A stretch of DNA of 64,000 bases from Eonycteris spelaea (GCA_003508835.1 PUFA01000068.1:2790001-2854000), one strand, 5' to 3'. Positions 1 to 11,238 are shown, numbered from the stretch's first letter. The notes: generated from the sequence alone by a model not told the origin. Made by a program: numbers and translations.

Positions 1-111
1 GTAACTCTGTTTGGCTTACCCCTCCCCCTGCCTTCCCCTCCCCCCTCTTCCGCTTAGAAGAGGTTACCTGTAATGCAAGTAGCCCAGTTTCCTCTGTGAG
101 AACAAGATAGA

Positions 112-348
112 ATGGGTTCAGGTCCTCACGGCCAGTCTGACCTGGGTCAGATCTCCCCTTGGTACATACTAATTCTGTTGATCTTGGGCAGTTCCTTTAA
201 CCTCTGTCAGTCCAAGTTTCCTATCAGTAAAAGAGACAGTCTCAAGAATGCTCTGAGATTTAAAGAGAAAATGGAGGTAGAGTTCTTAGCACAGTACCTG
301 GCACCCAGTGAGAACAAATGTCACCTGTGGCTATTACTATTATTCTTA
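112..348 (+). mobile_element. MIR SINE, nearly full length
   Basis: The plus strand follows the MIR order: a tRNA-like head, the conserved core (TGATCTTGGGCAGTTCC, then a 'TTTCCTATCAGTAAAA' stretch), and a tail reading AGCACAGTACCTGGCACCCAG before an ATTATTATT-like end. Divergence is high, as expected for a Mesozoic SINE. The open frame across it is incidental. Confidence 0.85.
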
Positions 349-385
349 GAAAAAGATTAATTTGAGAGCAAGGACAGGAAAGTCT

Positions 386-585
386 AGAATTACAGAATCT
401 TTAGACCTTGAAGGCATCAGTGATCCTAATTCAAACCTCTCCTTTTACAGAGGAGAAAATAAGACTAAGGGAACTTGCTCAAGGTCACCAGCTAGTTAGC
501 TCTGGCAGCTCTGCACCTGGAGTCCAGATCTGGATCTCCGGTGCTTTGATCAAGTTCAGCCCACTGCTTATGTGGTGCCTAAGAG
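386..585 (-). mobile_element. MIR-superfamily SINE, antisense, with the GGACTAGATGATC-type tail
   Basis: Antisense features run in order: AGAATCTTTAGACCTTGAAGG, CCTTTTACAGAGGAG, AAGGTCACCAGCTAGTTAGC, GGAGTCCAGATCTGG. This is a MIR core joined to the alternative 3' tail whose sense form reads roughly 'gatgatctctaaggtcccttcc'. The exact subfamily is not assigned. Confidence 0.7.
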
Positions 586-639
586 CATTCACATTTGTTT
601 CTGGAAATAGAGTTTAGTATTATTGGTTCAGAGGGCTGG

Positions 640-900
640 GCTAAGAAAGAGAGAACGGTATTAAAACCCAGGAAGCAAGAGACCTGGATTTTGATACCTG
701 TCTCCCTACACCTCCTGCAATTAACTTGGGCATCTCATTTAATTTCTCTGAGATTCAACTTTCTCTTGCTTAAAAGGGACATTATGACAGGCCCTCCTTT
801 TCTATTTCATTTGGGTATTGTGACAATCAAATGAATTACCGAATTGATATAATGTTTTAAATTATATAAAGCCCCCTTGATAAGTAATTACTACAAAATA
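640..900 (+). mobile_element. MIR SINE
   Basis: Diverged MIR core in sense: AACTTGGGCATCTCATTTAA, then TTTCTCTGAGATTCAACTTTC, a GTGACAATCAAATGA stretch, and a tail with TTGATAAGTAATTACTA. Head and tail are both present, so the copy is close to full length. Confidence 0.7.
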
Positions 901-1169
901 AAATTATAATAATTGCTTTGTTTCAGAATTGTGAAATTCAAGTGAGTAAATAATATAGTGAGAAATAGGAACAATTATGTAGATGCTAAGTGTTGTGATT
1001 GTTTCCTGCAGAATTAATAGAAGAAGCTAAGAAAAAAAAATCTTTCTTTTAAACTCACCTATCATACTATCTCCCTGCCTCTCCCACCCCACCTCCAAAG
1101 AACCTAAATCCTTTGTATATTCCTACTTGAAGATATTTAATGTGTTTTATGAATTTAATTACTTTGGTA

Positions 1170-1727
1170 GCAGGTGATGAAAATAATTCAAACTAGCTTA
1201 AGGAAACAAAAGGTGCCTTTAACTAAAAATGTCTAGAGGGAGGATTGTAGGCAAAGCTTGACCCAGCAGTCCAGATGGCATCCCTAAGGATGCAGGCTTT
1301 CTCTGGCTCTCTGTTCTGCTTCTGCGATGTCAGCTTCATCCTCAGGCTCCATCCAGTGGAGTCTTTCACTTTGATGTTGCCACAGCCCTCCATCGCCTAT
1401 TCTCACCCCACACCATCCAAGGATAGAGAGACATTTTCTTCTGGTACATCTTGCAGAAGAAAAAGGGTACTTTCTCTGAAGCCTTGGAAAAATAATCCTG
1501 CTTTCTCATTGACTCTAATTGGATTCCCTTCCCATTCTCAAATGAATCACTGTAATGTAAGCCAGTCAGGGCTCACTCCTGGAGTTAAAAATAGAGTTTA
1601 AGGTAGGGCCACCCAAACCAACTGGTTTAGCACACAGGGCATGTGGTTCCCCCACAGTAAATCTGTGCTGCCATCAGAGGGAGGAGAGATGGATGCTGGA
1701 AAGCATAACAATATATTCCCACTACAG
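1170..1727. mobile_element. Old interspersed repeat, family not named
   Basis: The stretch resembles a common ancient mammalian repeat. It has an AAAGGTGCCTTTAAC-like start, an internal GCTCTCTGTTCTGCTTCTG, and an end with GGATGCTGGAAAGCATAACAA followed by a CCCACTAC terminus. I recognise the type but cannot name it. A plus-strand frame of 108 codons inside it has no protein character. Confidence 0.5.
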
Positions 1728-1975
1728 ACTCCAGTCATTTTGACAATAATTGCCTTAGAAGTCCTGGCATATTACCAATTAGCACGTATTGCTTTGTGAA
1801 TAGTTAAAAAATACAGGAAGAGCTTGAATGTCTAATTTTAACTCTAGGCTTTTGGCTCCCTAAAGACACTCTTGCCCCTGTCCCTGGTCCCTGATGTAAA
1901 TTTTTCCTCCTAAATAATATAAATGGGATACTCTGCATAAATCTAGGGGACCTGACCTTTTCATGATGTTACATT

Positions 1976-1998
1976 TTATATATATATGCACATACATG

Positions 1999-2040
<42 letters not shown>
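1976..2040. repeat. (TA)n then (CA)n microsatellite
   Basis: A short TATATA run and a TGCACATACATGCATA transition lead into a pure CA run of about 37 bases (near 2,002-2,038). It then returns to TATATATC. It is a likely polymorphic marker. The apparent minus-strand frame rich in Val-Cys repeats is this microsatellite. Confidence 0.95.
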
Positions 2041-2043
<3 letters not shown>

Positions 2044-2683
2044 CCCTAAAGTCAGTTGATGCCTATCTGTAGTCAGGAAGGTATCTAGGATAATACCAGG
2101 AGAGCCTGTTGGCATCCCCATATCCCCATTCACCCTTGGGGAGAGAAGGGAAGCAATGGAGCAGCAGCACTGCGGGGACCTGCTGTGAATGCCCTTCACT
2201 CCCACTGGAGTGCCACTCTGTTGCGTACTGCTGACTCCAGCACTCAGAGTCTCCAGTGAAGGCTTGAAGCTTAGCACTCTCCAGCAGCCAGATGGAGAGA
2301 CTGGCTTGAATTAAATAGAACACCTTAGTTCATCACAGAAAGCAAAAGAAGGGCAGCTTTGAAAGGGTGCTATGCTTAGTGGGTGGGTCTGGGGGTGGAT
2401 TTATTTTCTGCAAGACTAAACTCCTCCAGGGGAGGGACAGGTTTCATGCATTTGTGATTGGCAGGAGGTAGTTCCTGAAGGATCTAGCAAGGGCATGAAC
2501 ATGAAAATCAACACTCCATTCTTGGAATGTGTTCGCTAGATTTGCATCCCATGTTGGACAGATTAGGAGAGGCATTTACGTTGAAGCTTGAGGGCAGAGG
2601 AACATCAGGAGGAGGGAGTCTCCCAGAGAGGAGGAGCTGCTGAACAGGCCATGCATGGCTGCTGTTGTGCAATGACAGTGTCT
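2041..2683. other. No gene or named repeat seen
   Basis: Mostly unique-looking sequence. It contains a G-rich patch near 2,378-2,400 that is too irregular for a three-tetrad quadruplex. Short frames on both strands overlap and lack domains. Confidence 0.5.
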
Positions 2684-2812
2684 GGTCCCAGCTCTGTGAT
2701 CCGTGATAAATCTTGTGACCTCCTCTGCCCGTGTCATCCCACTGCCGTAAGGATCATGGGAGATAGCCTTGGTAGAGTCATTTTGAAAATTGAAGTACTC
2801 TATATTAGATGA
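2684..2812 (+). mobile_element. MIR SINE fragment
   Basis: Sense MIR core: CCCAGCTCTGTGATCC, AATCTTGTGACCTCCTCTG, then GTAAGGATCATGGGAGATAG. The 5' head is missing. A stretch of antisense MIR-type tail may follow at about 2,825-2,900 (AGAATCAGAGTTGGAGGGG). Confidence 0.65.
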
Positions 2813-2900
2813 CCATGTTGACAATTCCCAGAATCAGAGTTGGAGGGGCCCTAAGAGATGCTGTAGCCTGGAATTGTTCAGACTACGAGACACAAACTGT

Positions 2901-3867
2901 GGGATCTGAAATTAGTTTTGGTGTCCATTTGGAGGAAATACACTTACTTGACCCAAATCTTCCCAGACTTCAGGGAATTTCACTGAAGCGAGTGTATGAT
3001 TTCCCAGAGTGCATCGGCCTTCCCATTTGACCCACATGCCAATAATGATTTTTGCAGTAAAATTCCACTGACCCTTCACCTGCTTCTCTGTAGTTTTTTG
3101 ATCTCTTGAGCTTGATAGGGAAAAAAATGAATGAAAAGAGTGCTCATTCAAATCACTGTGATTATGGATCAGTGCCTTGTATGTAGTAGGGCTCCTAGAA
3201 ACTATGAGGCACTGCAGGCGACCACCTTCCCATGTGGACTTGATGCGCTTAGTTTAGTGAATGTGCAAAGAAAGGCTTGGTGGCCGGTGCTGCAGCATTG
3301 GCCGCGTGGCTGAGGCTACACAGGTTTCAGCTCAATTCTTTCCGTATTCAGTAGTGATTTATTAGACTCCCACACAGCTTGAATTTGCCTTTGATTAAAG
3401 TATATGTTTTTGTTTGGTGCCAGCTTTGAACTTGATCTTGCCTCCTTTTGGTGGGGGAGTCTGTCATCACTCACTTGGCTCATTGATCAATCAGGAGATG
3501 ATATCTGGGTTGTACAGAGAATTCAACTTTGTTGGTGATACTGTTTTCTTCCCCAAAGGCAGATTACATAATATGTCTTCCTGAGACCTCTGCTTCTGAT
3601 GTGATGTTGAATTGCTCCCTCTGTGATCGAAAGAGAAGCAATGGATTATTAAGTAAACATTAGTTCCATGTACAGCAGTTTACTCTAGACTTTGAGCCTC
3701 TTGTGCAGTGACTCAGGGCTTTGAAGCTCAAATACTTTTCAGATATTTCATGAACCAACAAGCAGAGACAAGCTAGAATTAAATCCTCTCCTGTTGGATA
3801 CTGTCCTGTCTTCATGGGACTGATAACATTTGGTGTTAGGCCTTTGTGCTTGGAACAGCTAGAAGAA
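2901..3867. other. No gene seen; possible MIR tail near 3,060-3,200
   Basis: The only repeat-like piece is a weak sense MIR 3' tail (GTGCCTTGTATGTAGTAGGG near 3,172-3,191). The rest looks unique. Short frames here have no recognisable product. Confidence 0.45.
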
Positions 3868-4292
3868 CTTATATTAGTTAGGCTAAAGGTTAGGCAACTG
3901 TTACAATGTGAACACCAAATACAGAGGCTCAGAAAGAGAGAAACCTGTTTCTTTCATATAAACAAGTCTGGGTAGGCAGTTGCAGGTTGGTATGTGGCGG
4001 ATCTCGTTGCTTTGCTATCCTTAATGTGAATTTATAGTTCATGATCCAAGGTGGCTGCTCTAGCCTCTGCCATCGATTCCATACAGAAGCCAGTGGTTAG
4101 AGAAATGTCTTCGAAGGGCACAAATTGGACATTGCAAATATCACTTCCATTCACATCCAGTTGCCCAGAACTTGGTCATATGCCACACCTAGCTGCAAGA
4201 GAACCTGGGAAATAGAATCTTTAGTGGGGCACCCATATATTCAGCTAAAAATTCTACACCTTAAGGAAGGAGAGAATGGATACTGGGGAAAC
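3868..4292. mobile_element. Old interspersed repeat, family not named
   Basis: The stretch starts with GTTAGGCTAAAGGTTAGGC and ends near GAGAATGGATACTGGGG. Between them lie motifs recalling a common old repeat that begins 'ttaggctatgctgcagtaacaaac'. It has lost much of its middle. I do not assign a class. Confidence 0.45.
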
Positions 4293-5310
4293 TGCCATGA
4301 AATGCTTTAACTTTTTTACTGTTAATTTTGCCCCAACCTTTAAAATCCAACAGTTTCTCTACATCTCCACTACCAGCGGCCTCATTCACTCCTCCATCAT
4401 CTCATGTCTAGATTATATAGGAGCCTCCTCATTGGTCTCCAAAAATCTAGTCTTACCCCTTTCAACCCACTCCAGTGTCTGGTAACCACACTTTGAGAGG
4501 ATGAAACCTTGCACACATCTCTAACCACTCTTTTTCTTCCAGACACCCTATCTAATCCATCAGATATTCCTGTTGCTCTCTCTTCAGACTGGATCTGGAA
4601 TCTAAGCCCTGCACACTGCAGACCCACCCTGACCCAAGCTATAAACACCTCTTTGCTGGACGACTGCAGCAGCCTCCAAGTTGCCTCTTTGTTTCCACGT
4701 GTGTCCCTCTTGTTTATTCTCTGTACAACAGCTGGTGTGATTCTTTTAAAACTAAGTTTGATCATGCCACTTTTCTGCTCAAAACCCCGTGAAGTCAAAG
4801 TTCTTACAATGCCTTGCATGATTTGACCCTCTCTGACTCATCTTTTGTTACTCCTCAGCCTTGCTTGCTACCCAAACCACTCTGGCCTCCTTGCTGCTCC
4901 TAAATACTCTTAGCGCACTACTGCCTACAGTCTTTGCATTGGCTGTTTCCCTTCCTAGAACACATTTCCCTAACTAGCCACATGGTAACTCCCTCACTTT
5001 CTACAAGGCTTCTTGCTTTCTTAGTAAGACTTATCCTGACCATCTCATATAAAGTTATAAGCAGTCCTTTCAACCTTCTTGGTGACCCTATCATGATCTA
5101 CTTTCCCCCATAGTATTTGATACTTCTAACATACTATTTAACTTTCTTACTTAATGTATCTCATTTATTGCTTGTATTTCCTCACTATACGTAAACTCTA
5201 TTTAGGCGGGGATTTTTGTCTGTTCATTGATGTATATGACATGCTTAGAACAGTGACTGGCCCATAGTTGGCAGTCAATAAATAGTTATTGGATGAGTGA
5301 ATCGTTTGGA
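4293..5310 (+). mobile_element. L2 LINE, 3' kilobase
   Basis: The copy retains the C-terminal reverse-transcriptase coding region and the full 3' UTR. Diagnostic pieces in order are ACTAAGTTTGATCATGCCAC, CTGCTCAAAACCCCGTG, ACTCTGGCCTCCTTGCTG, TCTTTGCATTGGCTGTTTCC, and an end with CAGTCAATAAATAGTTATTGG. Frames on either strand across 4,397-4,826 are LINE remnants or their shadows, not host genes. Confidence 0.88.
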
Positions 5311-5843
5311 GAGAAATCTGCTGAGGCTCCTTTCTCTCACCCCTTTCTTTCACCCTCCTCTTTGACCAAAGACTTCTTCTTTCACCCTGGTGCCTCTCCT
5401 CCCTCAGTGACCCCTTCCATGGTATCAAAATGCCCAGAATCACCTATATCTGGAGTGTGGGTAAAGCTCACATCAGCCCTTTGTGTGCCCAGAGGCCTAC
5501 TTAGAGTGAAGACTGGAGTAACACAACTTGGAGATGTTCACTCTTTGTATTCCCAGTTTTACCTCCATTAAACCAAGCCTGGGGAAGAAAGAGCCCCTCT
5601 TCAGTAGACATAGGTGGCGATGTGGAACCAGAGATGGAAGAAGACATTTTTGAGGCATGTAGAAAACATCAAAAAGGTAATTTGTAGGGAGTGGACCACA
5701 GGTAGGAGACCCCAACTTCTGTGAGCATCTCTAACTTCCTGAAACTCTCACCCTCTGCTTTGAGTCCTTGGAGCCCCCATTCCTGTTCGACACCCCTCCG
5801 ATTCCCCCATCCTGAAGCACCCCTGTTAAAGACAAGGAAGTCA
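5311..5843. other. No gene or named repeat seen
   Basis: Pyrimidine-rich on the plus strand to about 5,410, then mixed sequence. Nothing recognisable lies between the L2 terminus and the MLT1 LTR. Confidence 0.5.
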
Positions 5844-6190
5844 TGCTATAGGCTGAATGTGCCCATCCTCCTCGCCCCTAAATTTATATGTTGAAGCCTT
5901 AACCCCAAGTATGATGATATTGGAGGTGGGGCCTTTGGGGGATAATTAGATCATGAGGGTGGAGCCTTATAAAAAAGGTGGGAGAGAACTGCTGCTTCCT
6001 CCCCGCCGTGTGAGAATATAATGAATGGCCGGCCGTCTGCAAGCCAGAAGATGGTCCTCACCAGGAACCGAATTGGGCAACACCTTAATCTTGGGACTTT
6101 CAGCCTCCAGAACTGTGAGAAATAAATTTCTGTCGTTCAAGCCGCTCAGTCTGTGGTACTTTGTTAGAGCAATGTAGGTGGACTGAGACA
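5844..6190 (+). mobile_element. MLT1-type MaLR solo LTR
   Basis: The LTR begins TGCTATAGGCTGAATG and ends ACTGAGACA, the expected TG...CA termini. Internal landmarks are TATGTTGAAGCCTTAACCCC, GGTGGGGCCTTTGGGGG, GGCCGGCCGTCTGCAAGCC and CCTCCAGAACTGTGAGAAAT, followed by the AATAAA polyadenylation signal. No internal retroviral sequence flanks it. No target duplication survives. Confidence 0.88.
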
Positions 6191-6439
6191 CCGCACCAGG
6201 AGGTACTGTAGCTCCCAGATGTCCGAAATTCAAGGAAGTGTAGGGTGAGCTGCCAGAAGCTCAGGAAGGGGATTTCCTACTCCTGGAACCCAAAGTTGAT
6301 GCTCAGAGAGTGTTTTCTCATAAACGTGTTGTTATAAATAGTTGAATTGATCTCCAAAGAAAGTATATTATGCGTTAGATTAGCATTTCTACGATCATTG
6401 TGAAGATTTCAGAAATGCCGGCTTATGTTTATGAACACT

Positions 6440-6625
6440 TAATTCAAAACGCAAAATACTAAGTGGAATCTATAACCATGAACGTGACTGTAAAAAAATG
6501 TAATTCTGTAAAAAGACTTGGAAGTAAATGTGTGAATATGGTTAAGTTAGGGCAGTGAATTATGGGAGATTTATATCCTCTTTATGTAGTTTCTTTAGTG
6601 TTCTATTCTCTTTTCAATTTTAGAT
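6440..6625 (+). mobile_element. L1 3'-UTR fragment, old M-type
   Basis: The order AAAGACTTGGAAGTAAATG, GAATTATGGGAGATTTATAT, then a T-rich stretch matches the 3' UTR layout of old L1 elements (gaaggaaata ... ggattatgggtga ... ttattttct). It is weakly preserved. Confidence 0.5.
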
Positions 6626-6630
6626 TATAG

Positions 6631-7969
6631 TTTCTATTGCAAACTAAATTTCTAGAGCCAAGTAAATAACATTCAGACCAACTTTCCAGAAGTTGCTCTG
6701 CCTGTCACATAGGGGTGGCATTCTTATCTTGTGGAAATCCCTAAAATAATCTTATTTCAAGGCTTGCTTGCATTTAATTTGTTATCTTCTAGTGAGGATA
6801 TATTTAGATTCATGTAATAAAATGTTAACATAGGAACTTGCTGCCTGCTTTAAACAGTTGTAAATAACAATATCTAGATTATGTAAGCAGCAGCATGGAG
6901 GGCAGGTTCCATATTGAAATACCTGTTGTCTGACTCAGACTTGGGCCAACTGGCTTCTGAGCCTATCTGAGCCTGGGCTCTCTGTATTGATAATCTGTGG
7001 ACACTTTTTAAGACTCATCTCCAGTCTCCTTGTTCGTAGTTTCTCATTTGGGCCTCTTAGGCCTCTGTAGGCTCTGGAGGTCATGGCTTTATTTTACTTT
7101 GCGTTTTTGTCATTTCTACCAAAGGTTTCTTTTATCATGTACCCTCTTCTTTGTAAATGCCAGTCTCATAGTGAGAGGAAGTGAAAAAAAAGCCTTTTGA
7201 TTTATAGGAACATTGCAAAGGGGTCACTAATGTGCAGCACTTTTGTTTGCAAAAGCATGGTTTATAGTCGGCCTCCAGACCTTCACTTTGATGTGTAGAA
7301 AGTACATTGGGAAATCCTTTGGGGTGGTGTCTGACTGCCTTTCTGATGCAGAGCACAAAAGATGCTCTATGATTGTGCGATGAAAATCTGAGGGCTATCC
7401 TACTATTGGGGGTGCTGAGGTCAGCTGTTAAAAGCATGCATTCATTCTGAACCCAAATGGTTGCCTGGCAGCCTGGTTAAAACACAGCTCTTACCAAAAG
7501 GACACAATAAAGAGTAAAATGTACTCCGTCATTTGAGGAGAGGGATTTTTGATGGAAAGATCATCAGCTTTTGAGGAGCTTGAATAAGAGAAAATCAAAG
7601 TTGTATTTGCTTTTAAAAGCAATATTGAAAGCTAGAGGAGCCACAGGGGATAGGGTTGAATGATGAGCAACTTGAGAATATTTTCGAAAGCTTTTTGTCT
7701 GGGTTCTGTATTGTTGTTTGGTAGTAGATCTTCATGAAACCCATAGCATAATTGGACCCAAAACATACTCCTCTGTGGCGTGGAACTCTGGAGAAGGTGG
7801 ATTCTGTTAGTTCCTTTGTTTTATTTTGCTTGTTTCTTTCACAAAACAGAAAGAGGGAGCCAATACCTGAACAAGGTGGCATCCGTCTGAGTTACTGAGC
7901 TGTCCGGTGACTTCCCCAGTAGGCTGCCAAGTACCCTCAGGACGGAAGTGGGGCTGGGTCTCCTCTCAC
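6631..7969. other. No gene or named repeat seen
   Basis: About 1.3 kb of unique-looking sequence. Minus-strand frames at 7,135-7,437 and 7,613-7,882 have no domain, and no supporting splice signals were found. Confidence 0.45.
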
Positions 7970-8105
7970 GGTAGACATACAGTGTGCCAGGAATTGTTCT
8001 AGGTAGTTTTATACCATAACTTATTTAATACAATACCACAACCTTTTGAAGTATACCGTTATCTTACAATTACTGCATAGAAAGGAGAAGCTTTGAAATA
8101 TTAAA
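7970..8105 (-). mobile_element. MIR SINE fragment, antisense
   Basis: Antisense 3' half of MIR: TGTGCCAGGAATTGTTCTAGG, ATAACTTATTTAATACAAT, ACCTTTTGAAGTATACCGTTA. The tRNA-like head end is lost. Confidence 0.7.
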
Positions 8106-8393
8106 CGTTCTTTGTTGCAAACCGAAACATCTGCTAACGCAGCTCCTGCTGTCACTCCTTATGTGTCCATTTCTGATGAATGGACATGCTCCTGATTCCA
8201 TCTTCGTTTCAGGTTTTCTATTTTTTCTCTGCAGTAACATGATCTTGAAGACAGTTCACAAACCATTTGACAGAAAGCTCAGCCCTCAAGTCATACTCTC
8301 CCTTCTTATCTCTTTTTTATTTGGTCTCTTCTAGCCCATGATTATTTGTTTTGACTGGTGAAATCACCTCAGGTCACAGGACAGTGAATAGCA

Positions 8394-8762
8394 ATGCAGT
8401 TGCCACCTGATAAAGCAGGAGTAAAGATAGAGGGTGTGGAGAAAAACCTATTAACAGCCATTTTTAGAAAGAGGCTTTGCAGTCGCCCGTCAGAGCTAGA
8501 AAGTTTCCCCTGTTCTCACACTCCACGAGCTGGCAGCAGCTTCTCCTCACATCTGAGACACCTCAGAAGCTGCCTAGCCATGCTTGTGGGAGATGATGGC
8601 ATGGGTGCCAGTGGGCAGCCGGCCAGGTGGTGCTGGGAGGGTGGGCCTGCTAAGCAGAGGGACGGGCCTGCCAAGCAGAGGTACAGTCCTGCCTCCAAGA
8701 ACCAGCCTCGGCTGCAGGGCTACAGGGTCGTGAGCAGCCTCAGCTGTTCTTCAATTAAGTGA
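8394..8762 (+). other. 122-codon open frame with an internal 7-residue tandem repeat; probably not a gene
   Basis: The frame runs from ATG at 8,394 to a stop at 8,762. I recognise no domain, signal peptide or membrane segment. Residues near 84-97 contain two copies of a seven-residue unit (GPAKQRD, GPAKQRY), encoded by a 21-bp tandem duplication at 8,643-8,684 (19 of 21 bases identical). The frame is slightly GC-richer than its surroundings and is not assigned to a repeat. No promoter or splice sites support expression, so chance is the default reading. Confidence 0.2.
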
Positions 8763-8834
8763 ACTGCTCAATTTCTGTAACCTTTTAGGAGTCAACTGTA
8801 CACAGAGTCAGCTGCCTCATCTGGGACTCATAAC

Positions 8835-8935
8835 TGCTAGAATAATAATATTAGATATAATAATAATAATAAACACTTATATAATACCTACTATTCCAGG
8901 TATTCTTATAGGTGCTTTACATGTATTAGTCCCAA
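8835..8935 (-). mobile_element. MIR 3' fragment, antisense
   Basis: AATAATAATAATAAACACTTA, CCAGGTATTCTTATAGGTGC and TTTACATGTATTAGTCC reproduce the antisense MIR tail and part of the core. The copy is truncated at its 5' end. Confidence 0.75.
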
Positions 8936-9156
8936 GCAGGGAAGACTTTTGGAGAAGGTAACGTTCGCCAAGAGCTCTCTCACCTCCTGTTTCCATGGCC
9001 ACCTCTTCCAATAGCTTTCTGTACAAGACATCCTGAGGGTCTTCATGGTGGCACTAGGCTACCTGGGGATGCCACCTTGAGTGAACCTTTTCATCTTACA
9101 GAGTCCTACTTTCTGTCCTGGATCTCATCTCTTCTTTCCATACTTCCCTGCCTCCT

Positions 9157-9283
9157 TGTCCCTCTATCTGTCCATCCATCCATCTGTTTGTCCTTCCATT
9201 CATCATCCATCCATCCATCCATCCATCCATCCATCCATTCATCCATCTATCTGTTCATTTGTCCATCCATCTATCCATCCAAC
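9157..9283. repeat. (ATCC)n tetranucleotide array
   Basis: An imperfect CCAT/ATCC array with its purest part at about 9,200-9,238. It abuts the antisense L2 3' end. The overlapping Ser-Ile-His-Pro-rich frames are simple-repeat translations. Confidence 0.95.
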
Positions 9284-10050
9284 CATCAAATTTTATTGAG
9301 TACCTATCCTCTATCAGGTATTGTTAGGTGTTGGTGATAATATAATAAACATGGCATCTGTGATCCTTCTCCTTATTTTTTATATAATATAGTGAGAAAG
9401 ACAGTAAGTAACAAACAAAATTTTTCAGATAGTTATTAGTGGTAGAGAAGAAATAAACAGGGTACAATGTGAGAGAATAACAGAGGGTCTATTTCAGTCG
9501 TAAGGGAAGGCCTCTTAAGAGATGATTTTTTGAGAGGAGACCTAAAGAAAGAGGAGCCAGCCGGAAGAAAAGCTGGTAGCAGTGTTTCAAGTCGAGAGAA
9601 CAGCACATGTATTACCTAGAAGCAACAGGCAGCTTGGCATAGCAGGTTCTGGGAACTGACAACAAGCAGTTCAATAGAATTGTGAGGAGCAAGGAGAGAA
9701 TTTCCTGAATGCAGGGTGGAGAGAGCTCAGGAGTTTCAATTCTGTGTGGGGCCTTGGAGTCCATGGGATTTGATCTAGGTTTCATCCTCTGAAAATCGGG
9801 ACATTTATTAAATGGTTCTAAGCAAGGAAGTGCCGAGATCTGATTTATATTAGTGAAAGATCTCTTTGACTGCCATGTGGAGAACAGGTTGGGGAGGGGC
9901 AAGAGGGAAAGCAGGAAGACCAGTTAGGGGCTACTAAAGCGATGGGAGCACGGAAAGGCAGCAGCTGGGATGTGGGAGGCGGCAGAGCAGAGGAGAGAAG
10001 GATTGGATTGGAAATATCATTTGAAGGTGAAATCGACAGGACAGTGTTCC
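9284..10050 (-). mobile_element. L2 LINE, antisense, 3' portion
   Basis: Read antisense, the copy gives TTTTATTGAGTACCTATCC (3' UTR), TAATATAATAAACATGGCATC, AGGGAAGGCCTCTTAAGAGATG, CTTTGACTGCCATGTGGAGAAC, GAAGACCAGTTAGGGGCTAC and AAGGTGAAATCGACAGGACAG. These follow the L2 order from 3' UTR into the reverse-transcriptase end. Confidence 0.85.
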
Positions 10051-10194
10051 CTGTGTCCTTCTCCTTCAGATTCACCAGGACTCGGTCTGTATTTTTTCTG
10101 CCCATGCCTCCTACCCTTCATGTAGTTACCACCACTGTTTACTGCAATTCCTTCCATGCTTCCTCAGCATACCTCATGATCATGAGGAAATTGA

Positions 10195-10392
10195 ATATTT
10201 GTTTTACTTTTGGAACTTATGACATGCTTCCCAATTAATCATCTCATTGGATCCTAAAAATCTTTGTGAAGTAGACATTATTGTTTTTATAGGAGGGACA
10301 CTGGGAGCTGGAGAGCCCAAGTGAGTTGCCCATAGTCTCCCAGAGAGTAAGAACAGCAATAAGACTTAATCCAGATTGTCTGAGACCATTCG
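10195..10392 (-). mobile_element. MIR SINE, antisense
   Basis: ATTAATCATCTCATTGGATCC, GTGAAGTAGACATTATTG, AGTGAGTTGCCCATAGTCTCC and AAGACTTAATCCAGATTGTC form a decayed antisense MIR core and head. It lies directly beside the next L2. Confidence 0.75.
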
Positions 10393-10580
10393 CTGGTTTA
10401 GTAAACATGTGTTGAGCACCTTCTGTGTTCCAGGCACTGTGCTAGGTTCAAAAATAAAGGGATAAATCAGTCATGGTCCTTGCTTTCAAGGACCTTAGCA
10501 TTCAAAGGAAAAGACAGACTTGCAAGCTTATAAATGTAATTATGGTTTTTATATTATATTAAAAGTAGGTTATTAATAAT
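10393..10580 (-). mobile_element. L2 3' end, antisense
   Basis: Starts AAACATGTGTTGAGCACC, then TTCCAGGCACTGTGCTAGG and GGTCCTTGCTTTCAAGGACC. This is the standard antisense L2 3' terminus. It probably belongs to the same insertion as 10,820-11,180, separated by about 240 bp I cannot classify. Confidence 0.8.
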
Positions 10581-10819
10581 GTCCAAGTAATTTTTACTTT
10601 GGTGGGGAGAAAGAAGGGTGAGACATTTCCTTAAAGTGGTTAGGTGACCTTTGATCCTTACAATAAATTTCACAAATGATGTGTTGGGTAAAGAAAAAGG
10701 ATAATCTACTGTGACCTCTCTCAGGGTAACTACTTATTTTTCTTGGTGTGTCAGTGCTAAGATCTAGAAGATATATAGGGATTCCCTTGGGCACACAAGG
10801 TGGAAGAAAGATGTTCCCA

Positions 10820-11180
10820 GCAAATATAGCAAAACTGCATGGTATGTGAGGAACTGTGGGTGATTCTGAAGGAGGACAGAGTATGTAGGGTGAGGGGGTT
10901 GGAGAGCGAGGAAGGGGTCAGATATGGGTGGGGGTCTGGAGTTGCTCTATGCCTGTGTGAAGAGTTTGACCTTCATCCTGAAGGTGAAGGGGAATACATG
11001 GAAGTAACGCTATGGGATTCGAGCTGTAGATAGATCACTCTGGCCCCAGGGAGGGGACAAGAGCAGAGCGAGGGAGATTAGTTAAGAAGGAATTCGTTCC
11101 TGTAAGGAAGATAAGGAGAACCTAAAATGGCCAATGGTGAGGTGGACACAGATGTGAGAAGTGCTAAGAAAGCAGAAGAT
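10820..11180 (-). mobile_element. L2 internal fragment, antisense
   Basis: AGATAGATCACTCTGGCCCC and AGAGTTTGACCTTCATCCTGA correspond to the antisense L2 region just upstream of its 3' UTR. The copy is purine-rich on the plus strand. Confidence 0.65.
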
Positions 11181-11215
11181 TTTGTCCCAGAATTCCTTGA
11201 GTTCCATATAGCTGC

Positions 11216-11238
11216 AATATTGACTTATTGTCAATATT
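11216..11238. repeat. Perfect 9-bp inverted repeat (hairpin)
   Basis: AATATTGAC (11,216-11,224) and GTCAATATT (11,230-11,238) flank a 5-base TTATT loop. There is no U-run or promoter context, so this is structural description only. Confidence 0.9.

Noticed and set aside
2378..2400. G-quadruplex motif near GGGTGGGTCTGGGGG
   Set aside because: Only three clear G3 runs are present, and the fourth is a GG, so it does not meet a standard three-tetrad pattern.
4397..4826. 140-codon minus and 105-codon plus frames as genes
   Set aside because: They overlap in antisense and lie wholly within the 3' part of an L2.
9077..9337. Ser/Ile/His/Pro-rich repetitive proteins
   Set aside because: They are translations of the ATCC tetranucleotide array.
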